From assembly GCA_014377155.1 (NCBI GenBank), contig JACMQD010000298.1, forward strand, positions 1 to 10,659: a stretch of DNA of 10,659 nt, given 5' to 3'. Both the position numbers and the translations under genes were made by a program. The notes under the pieces were generated by a model. The model was not told the origin of the DNA and did no database searches. It saw nothing but the letters and a program-made list of their open reading frames with translations. Position 1 is the first letter of the stretch. Every line of letters begins with the position of its first letter. Source of the stretch: Herminiimonas sp. (GTDB lineage Bacteria > Pseudomonadota > Gammaproteobacteria > Burkholderiales > Burkholderiaceae). Shown one piece after another: positions 6,066-10,659 of the stretch.

Positions 6066-7553
6066 CTACTTGTCGCAGTAACAGTTAGCAGATGATTTCC
6101 CCACCGGCGCATCGGCCTCGAATGGAGCGTCGGTCGACAACTCGATCCGCATCTCGCCGATATGGAGCACCTGCCCCCTCGGCGCGTTTTCGCCGCTCAC
6201 GCGCACGAGCGACACGGCGATTTCACGCAGTGCGGACTGGTCGAAACTGGCAAGCACTTCGGTGGCGGGATACACCAGCGTTGCCGATCCATGATGCGCG
6301 ACGCCAGCAAGCTCGAAGGCACCCAGCGTCCCCACGAAATATCGCTGTCGCGACGCAGTGGCATCGCCGCTCTGCGGCAGGTTGAGATAGACGTTGTAGA
6401 AAAAACCGCCGTTCCTGCCGGCACCTGTGATTTTGATATCGTCCAGCACCAGCCGGACGGACTGATAAGGTCCTGCTGCATTTTTAGCACCCGGCGCCGT
6501 GGTGGCGATTCCTTGCAGCGCTGCCGTATCGGCTGGCTGCACCGGGATCAGCGCGCTGACAGACCGCTCGTCCAGCGTGACATCTTTCGCACCACCCACC
6601 GCGCGCCGGTTCTGCCCGATCGCTCGTCCGGGCGTCGTCGCAAAGTCACCGCGCAACGGGCGGTTCAAGATCTGGCCCCGCTGCGCTTGCACGCGGATAA
6701 TGGGCGAGGACTGCGATTGCGGCGGCAGTGAGGTCGGCTTGCTGCTGCTGGCGTAATCATAGGACAGCCATCCCGGGTAATAAGCAAGGTATCTCGGCAT
6801 CGTCAGGCCGGATGCATATGTGAACGACCCAGACCAGTAAGGATCGCTGTTGATCGTCGAATAAGGATTGGCCGTACGCGGAATTCCCTTGCCGTCGGGG
6901 AGTGCCCACGCATGCCAGAGCCGGTCGACGTTGGCATGATGCAAAAAGAAAATCGGATCGAGGGGCGACTCCATCGTTGCCATGTTGCCGCCAATGATGT
7001 TGTGCACCGGATTATGCGGGGCAGACTCGAATTTTGGTTCGAAGGCATTGGATTTACCCGTCTGAAAATTATAGACCGTCGAAGCAAAAGGCGCGAGATC
7101 GAGGGCGTTATAGACATTGGTTCCCACGCGCGACACGTACAAGGGATTGCCGGTTGCCCGATCGGTGAATTCGCTGGGTATTCTGGGATAGCGATAATAA
7201 TCCCAGTACGGCAAGGTCAGCGTCGTGTTGCCAGAAACCGTACGCATGCGCTGTTCCAGGTAGTACAGATAGCCGCGATGCCACGCCAGGAAATACGGCA
7301 TGCCGTGTGGGCAGAAGTTGACATGCACGTTGACCCAGTATCGCCACGACGACGCACTGGCGGCATTGGTATTGGCCTTCATGGTACGCACGGCGTAAAG
7401 AAACGATGCGTACTGGGTTGTAGTCTTGAACTGCTGCCATTCGAGGCGGGTCCTGGTTGTTTGGCCGCGGGCCATGCCGGGCAGCGAGAGAAGCGCGATA
7501 CCGGGTGCGGCGGACTTGATGAAGTCACGCCGGTTGATTGTCGTGGTAGTCAT
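6066..7553 (-). CDS. Tat-exported tyrosinase / polyphenol oxidase (type 3 copper)
   Basis: Tyrosinases use two copper ions and O2 to hydroxylate phenols and oxidise catechols to quinones. The 495-residue protein starts with a Tat signal: NRRDFIK (7-13) and a hydrophobic stretch to about 29, cleaved near GMARG-Q. CuA ligands are His77, His83 (CPHG) and His92 (AWHRGYL). Cys81 sits two residues before the second CuA His, as in the Cys-His thioether of fungal tyrosinase, and the 9-residue His83-His92 step also matches. CuB has His180 and His184 (PHNPVHN), then DPIFFLHHANVDRLW with His205/206. Glu176 and Asn181 occupy the positions of the water-keeper Glu and the Asn described for plant polyphenol oxidases. 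The segment near 254-267 (GWLSYDY) and the domain at about 363-473 (VRLVLDDIKI, FYNVYLNLP, GQVLHIGEMRIEL) resemble the DWL and KFDV regions of plant PPO, the latter a lid over the active site. The protein ends NCYCDK. The start at ATG 7553 has AAGAGG 4 bases upstream; a TTG at 7568 is less likely. It is not a streptomycete-type MelC2, and no caddie gene is present. Confidence 0.95.
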   Translation of the reverse strand: MTTTTINRRDFIKSAAPGIALLSLPGMARGQTTRTRLEWQQFKTTTQYASFLYAVRTMKANTNAASASSWRYWVNVHVNFCPHGMPYFLAWHRGYLYYLEQRMRTVSGNTTLTLPYWDYYRYPRIPSEFTDRATGNPLYVSRVGTNVYNALDLAPFASTVYNFQTGKSNAFEPKFESAPHNPVHNIIGGNMATMESPLDPIFFLHHANVDRLWHAWALPDGKGIPRTANPYSTINSDPYWSGSFTYASGLTMPRYLAYYPGWLSYDYASSSKPTSLPPQSQSSPIIRVQAQRGQILNRPLRGDFATTPGRAIGQNRRAVGGAKDVTLDERSVSALIPVQPADTAALQGIATTAPGAKNAAGPYQSVRLVLDDIKITGAGRNGGFFYNVYLNLPQSGDATASRQRYFVGTLGAFELAGVAHHGSATLVYPATEVLASFDQSALREIAVSLVRVSGENAPRGQVLHIGEMRIELSTDAPFEADAPVGKSSANCYCDK

Positions 7554-7905
7554 GAAACCTCTTGCCAATGTGCCGTTAGGTTGAACTCCCTGATGGCCTG
7601 CCTTTTTCTATGTCGAGGCTGACTAACAAACGATACGACTTGGCGTTATACAAAGCTTGATCCATGTCATAGCCGATCGTGTCTGCGGCACGGAACGCCA
7701 TCTGCCAGCGTTGTTTGCCAGATCACGTTCGACACGCAGATAATGCACCGTCACGGCGTCAATTCTTCTCCATGCAGCGGACAGATCGACGCGATGCCGA
7801 TCTCTATGCAGAGTTGAAATCCATGTTGAATGTAGAGAAATACGGACACCTTGACTGCCGATTGAAAACGTTTCACCCAGGATATTTTTTACGGCATTTC
7901 CCAGG

Positions 7906-7953
7906 TTTTTCCGAACTTAATTTGGTGTCAATCGGGCTACCCTTTTTCCGAAC
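7906..7953 (+). repeat. Two copies of an 11-base direct repeat TTTTTCCGAAC
   Basis: Perfect copies lie at 7906-7916 and 7943-7953, with a start-to-start distance of 37 bases (about 3.5 helical turns). They lie about 190-240 bases before the binding-protein start and about 350-400 bases before the tyrosinase start. They could be paired binding sites of a regulator or simple chance in AT-rich DNA. Confidence 0.5.
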
Positions 7954-8134
7954 AGTTCTCTCACATGCTCCACTTCGCGCTTGCCGGTGATTCTGTTTTT
8001 TTAACTGACAATCATCAGGTGTTTCGTCCATCTGAACAGCGTCATCAAGGGTCTGATTTTTGCAATGGCGTGCTCTACTGAATCGCGCGTTCACCGAACT
8101 GTGGTGCTGTGCGACTTTATCAATCTGATGGACC

Positions 8135-8139
8135 AAGGG
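8135..8139 (+). promoter_or_regulatory. Ribosome-binding site that sets the binding-protein start
   Basis: AAGGG ends 5 bases before the ATG at 8145. An in-frame GTG at 8109 would add 12 residues with no hydrophobic signal in front of the signal peptide and has no Shine-Dalgarno sequence, so it is rejected. Confidence 0.7.
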
Positions 8140-8144
8140 TAAGT

Positions 8145-9020
8145 ATGAAATTCATAGCATGTGGGTTACTGGTTATGTCTGCGTCATTGCCAGTCCTGGC
8201 AACTGCTGCCGATACGCTAGTCAAAATTCGCCAGACGGGAACTGTTACCCTCGCCTATCGCGAATCGCCACCGTTCTCCTATACGGATGAAAACAAACAG
8301 ATCGTCGGTTACTCGATGGCGGTATGTCTGAAGATGGTCGACGCGCTCCGGCGTGAACTGAAGCTGCCCAACCTCGCGGTCGCTTATCTGCCGGTCGATT
8401 CGGCCACGCGTTTTCCGGCGATCATGGAAGGCAAGGCTGACCTTGAATGCGGCTCCACGACTAACAATGCCGATCGCCGCTCCCGGGTCGGCTTTGCGAT
8501 ACCGCATTTCTATTCGTCGGTGCGCATGCTGGTCAAGACCAACACCGGCATCAAAAACTGGACCGACCTGAAAAACCGCACCATTGCCATCACCAAGAGT
8601 ACTACCACTGTCGATCTGCTCAACGAGCGCAACAGTATCCGTTCGCTTAACATCAAGGTGGTCGAAGGCAAGGACGATTACGATTCTTTTTCGATGATCG
8701 ACCAAGGCAAAGCGGACGCGTTTCCGATGGACGACGTGCTGCTCTACAGCCTGAAAGCGACCGCCAAAAATCCTTCCTCTTATACCGTCGTCGGCGAACC
8801 GCTGTCGATCGAGCCTTATTCGATCATGCTGCGCAAGGATGATGCGGCTTTCAAGAAGATCATCGACAGCGAGTTGATCAGGCTGGTGGACACGCGTGAG
8901 ATCTACAAGATCTACGATTACTGGTTCACCTCGGCTTCTGGCCCGAAGGGTACCAACATGTCGATGCCGATGGGATATTTGTTGCGGGATTCATTGAAGT
9001 ATCCGAGCGATAGGTTCTAG
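8145..9020 (+). CDS. GltI-like glutamate/aspartate-binding periplasmic protein (orphan)
   Basis: This 291-residue periplasmic solute-binding protein is of the SBP_bac_3 family, the type that delivers amino acids to an ABC importer. Residues 1-22 are a Sec signal peptide (Lys2, hydrophobic 3-20, cleavage near ATAA-D). The mature sequence parallels E. coli GltI in order and wording: LVKIRQTGTVTLAYRESPPFSY (25-46), IVGYSMAV, the hinge-region ECGSTTNN (101-108), DLKNRTIAITKSTTTVDLLN (141-160), KDDYDSFSMIDQGKADAFPMDD (176-197) and YSIMLRKDD (225-233). The ECGSTTNN and DSF...DD blocks are typical of the acidic amino-acid clade, so glutamate or aspartate is the likely ligand, although neutral amino acids or another signal ligand cannot be excluded. 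Unlike gltIJKL operons there is no permease or ATPase gene: the next gene is convergent. It may share an importer encoded elsewhere or act as a sensor. The start is set by AAGGG 5 bases before ATG 8145. Confidence 0.92.
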   Translation: MKFIACGLLVMSASLPVLATAADTLVKIRQTGTVTLAYRESPPFSYTDENKQIVGYSMAVCLKMVDALRRELKLPNLAVAYLPVDSATRFPAIMEGKADLECGSTTNNADRRSRVGFAIPHFYSSVRMLVKTNTGIKNWTDLKNRTIAITKSTTTVDLLNERNSIRSLNIKVVEGKDDYDSFSMIDQGKADAFPMDDVLLYSLKATAKNPSSYTVVGEPLSIEPYSIMLRKDDAAFKKIIDSELIRLVDTREIYKIYDYWFTSASGPKGTNMSMPMGYLLRDSLKYPSDRF

Positions 9021-9204
9021 GCATTGTCAATCAGGAGGAAATGGCTTTGCCTGTAACGACGATACTGCCGGCTGGCCCTCGACTCCTCGATGTCGTCAAA
9101 ACGTATCGACAATCGAACACGCGGCTTGATGCAGCCGATGGTCCGGGAGAGGCGCGGCAGCCGTGTCGAATACGAAACTCTGCCACCTCGATGTCTAACA
9201 AGAT

Positions 9205-10659
9205 TTACCGGCTTGCAGTCAGTTGCGCGTACCGTTGCCACATTGCATTCTGGCCGCGCCAGGCAGAGCCGGCAGCATCGGCAGGCATTGGTTTGAAATA
9301 GTAGTAGCCTTGTACGAAATCGGCTTCCATCTCTTGCAAGAGGCTAACTTCGGCAGCTGTTTCAGCGCCCTCGGCGACGACATCCATGCCAAGAGTATGT
9401 GCCAGCATTACGATCACTTCGACGATTTTTCGCTTGTCGTCCTGAGAGTCCATCTGGCTGACAAAGGAGCGGTCGATTTTCAACGTATCGATCGGCAACC
9501 GTCGCAATTGGCTAAGCGACGAGTAGCCAGTGCCAAAATCGTCGAGCGATAGCTTAACGCCTAATTGTTTCAGCTGCAAAAAGATGGCCAGCGCGCGTTC
9601 GGGGTCGGCCATTACCGCGCTTTCGGTCAACTCCAGTTTCAGCGTGCCTGAGACAATACCAGTCTCGTTCAGCGTCTGCGCGACCAGCGTGACCAGGCCA
9701 TCGTCGGAGAGCTGCATCGCCGACAGATTCACGCTCATCGTCAAGGGTCGTCCGCTGTCGTCTTGCCAGATACGCAGCTGACCGCATGCCTGCCCGAGGA
9801 TCCAGCTGCCTATCGCACCGATCAGACCGATTTCTTCGGCTACCGGGATGAATTCTGCAGGGCCGACCGCACCGTACACAGGATGGTTCCAGCGCAGCAG
9901 CGCCTCGAACCCGCATATCAGGCCATTTTCCGGCGTGACGATGGGCTGATATGCCAACCACAGTTCGCCACGGTCCTGCGCCAGACGCAGTTCCGATTCC
10001 AGTTGCAGGCGGCGCAAGGCCCTTTCCTGCATTGCCGTATCGAAGATTACCCAGCGTGCCCGACCCTGTTGCTTAGCGTAGTACATGGCAATATCGGCGT
10101 CGCGCAACATGTTCTGCACGTCGGTGTAGCCGCTCGTACTCAGGGCAATGCCGATACTGGCCGTAACGATGACCGACTGGTCGTCCAGTACGAAGGCTTC
10201 TGCCATAGCGCTGATCAATCTTTCGGCAACGCGCACGGGCACCAGCACGTTGCTGATATTGTCGAGCAGGATCGTGAATTCGTCGCCGCCCATGCGCGCC
10301 ACGATATAGCCGCCGCCATCATAACCATCGCCGCGCGAGACCAAGTCTGTCTGGCGCAGCAAGGCGGTCAGCCGTTTGGCCGTGGCGATAATCACTTGAT
10401 CGCCGGCCTGATGGCCCAGACCGTCGTTGACAGATTTAAAACGGTCCAGGTCGACGAACAGCACGCTAAACTGGTAGCCCGGCACGCGCTGGGCGCGCAA
10501 CTGGGCCTGCTGCAGGCGGTCGAGAAACAGCTTGCGGTTACCCAGCTTGGTCAGCGGGTCGTGCAGCGCGTCGTGTATCAACCTGTCTCGGGTACGTTTG
10601 CGTTCAACCACGCGCCCGAGCTGGATGCCGATCTGGGCCATCAGGCGCAGCAACGCCTC
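9205..10659 (-). CDS. GGDEF-EAL cyclic-di-GMP protein, N-terminus missing (partial)
   Basis: This is a dual-domain enzyme of cyclic-di-GMP turnover: GGDEF makes it (diguanylate cyclase) and EAL hydrolyses it. The frame is open to the right window edge, so the N-terminal sensor is not seen. The first visible residues (ALLRLMAQIGIQLGRVVERK) resemble the end of a GAF-type sensor leading into the signalling helix. Counting from the edge, the GGDEF domain starts at DALHDPLTKLGNR (30-42) and has the intact signature GGDEF (124-128). The RxxD of the inhibitory site (RQTD, 102-105) is separated from it by 18 residues instead of the usual 5. The EAL domain has FEALLRW (251-257), NLSA (311-314), ELTES (343-347), LDDFGTGYSSL (372-382), KIDRSF (394-399), VVAEGAE (427-433) and QGYYYFKP (450-457), so all the usual catalytic positions are present. 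Both activities look possible. It is convergent with the binding-protein gene. The true start lies outside the window; an in-frame TTG at 10653 is not a real start. Confidence 0.95.
   Translation of the reverse strand, partial: EALLRLMAQIGIQLGRVVERKRTRDRLIHDALHDPLTKLGNRKLFLDRLQQAQLRAQRVPGYQFSVLFVDLDRFKSVNDGLGHQAGDQVIIATAKRLTALLRQTDLVSRGDGYDGGGYIVARMGGDEFTILLDNISNVLVPVRVAERLISAMAEAFVLDDQSVIVTASIGIALSTSGYTDVQNMLRDADIAMYYAKQQGRARWVIFDTAMQERALRRLQLESELRLAQDRGELWLAYQPIVTPENGLICGFEALLRWNHPVYGAVGPAEFIPVAEEIGLIGAIGSWILGQACGQLRIWQDDSGRPLTMSVNLSAMQLSDDGLVTLVAQTLNETGIVSGTLKLELTESAVMADPERALAIFLQLKQLGVKLSLDDFGTGYSSLSQLRRLPIDTLKIDRSFVSQMDSQDDKRKIVEVIVMLAHTLGMDVVAEGAETAAEVSLLQEMEADFVQGYYYFKPMPADAAGSAWRGQNAMWQRYAQLTASR

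Larger units (their letters stand above)
7554..8144. other. 591-base intergenic region between divergent genes; no credible gene
   Basis: This stretch separates the tyrosinase (leftward) from the binding-protein gene (rightward) and must hold both promoters. It is visibly more AT-rich than its flanks around 7861-8060, with runs of T at 7885-7890 and 7997-8002. The 11-base sequence TTTTTCCGAAC occurs twice in direct orientation (7906-7916 and 7943-7953, 37 bases apart), and CCCAGG recurs at 7876-7881 and 7900-7905. A possible -10 for the tyrosinase, TATAAC on the minus strand (7650-7645), has no -35 at a proper distance. Open frames here have no RBS and no family likeness. I see no riboswitch, tRNA or terminator. 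Confidence 0.6.

Noticed and set aside
7645..7679. Promoter for the tyrosinase with -10 TATAAC (7650-7645, minus strand)
   Set aside because: The nearest -35-like sequence (ATGACA) is only 14 bases upstream, too close for a normal sigma70 promoter. It is not reported as a promoter.
7676..7740. Nested inverted repeats CGTGTC...GACACG and ATCTG...CAGAT
   Set aside because: The arms are only 5-6 bases with long loops, which is expected by chance over this length. No structured RNA family is recognised.
7679..7990. A 103-codon frame in the long intergenic region (GTG start, or ATG at about 7772)
   Set aside because: There is no Shine-Dalgarno at either start, no signal or domain, and it runs through AT-rich low-information sequence. 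I could not support it as a gene.
9041..9301. An 86-codon frame preceded by AGGAGG after the binding-protein gene
   Set aside because: The ATG is only 2 bases from the AGGAGG, the frame overlaps about 97 bases of the GGDEF-EAL gene on the other strand, and no family is recognisable. It is kept only as a point to check.
1..10659. Search for CRISPR arrays, insertion sequences, integrase/attachment sites, toxin-antitoxin or phage-defence genes
   Set aside because: I saw no regularly spaced repeats, transposase motifs, long terminal inverted repeats or defence-type domains. The tRNA has no partial duplicate of its 3' end in the window that would mark an integrated element.

Overview
The window looks like a chromosomal stretch from a moderately high-GC Gram-negative bacterium, most likely a betaproteobacterium of the Burkholderiales. 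A family such as Oxalobacteraceae would fit, but this is inferred from protein style and from the miaA-tRNA(CAT) arrangement, not from a search. Exported proteins carry ordinary Sec, Tat and lipoprotein signals. There are no insertion sequences, integrases, CRISPR arrays or other obvious signs of mobility.

Layout: (1) 1-911, the 3' part of miaA (tRNA A37 prenyltransferase), cut by the window edge. (2) 946-1106, a compact tRNA unit: a near-consensus sigma70 promoter, one CAT-anticodon tRNA with encoded CCA, and a strong intrinsic terminator. (3) 1263-3030, a two-gene unit encoding a secreted DUF4331 protein and a very small Pro/Ala/Thr-rich lipoprotein. The two have nearly identical ribosome-binding regions, and the unit ends in a hairpin terminator with a GGAA tetraloop. 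(4) 7553 down to 3103 on the minus strand, a Tat-exported tyrosinase/polyphenol oxidase with a plant-PPO-like C-terminal part, followed by a TldD-like zinc metalloprotease and its TldE/PmbA-like partner, whose genes overlap by ATGA. (5) 7554-8144, a long intergenic region without a credible gene, between divergent genes. (6) 8145-9020, an orphan GltI-like glutamate/aspartate-binding protein with no permease or ATPase gene beside it. (7) 10659 down to 9205 on the minus strand, a GGDEF-EAL cyclic-di-GMP protein cut at its N-terminus by the window edge.

How the genes relate: miaA and the tRNA belong to translation. The DUF4331 gene and lipoprotein gene almost certainly form one transcript for envelope proteins of unknown role. 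The TldD/TldE-like pair is translationally coupled and should form a heteromeric peptidase. The tyrosinase lies 147 bp upstream on the same strand, which raises the possibility that a phenol/tyrosine-oxidising enzyme and a peptide-cutting protease are linked. However, a possible promoter and a hairpin lie between them, and the tyrosinase is predicted to be exported while TldD/TldE have no signal peptide. The binding protein and the GGDEF-EAL gene are convergent neighbours and may be unrelated.

The most unusual points are the tyrosinase-TldD-TldE neighbourhood, the Cys-Tyr-Cys tail of the tyrosinase (two of only three cysteines in the protein), and the extra segment that separates the RxxD motif from GGDEF in the cyclic-di-GMP protein. 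No complete novel system can be demonstrated from the sequence alone.
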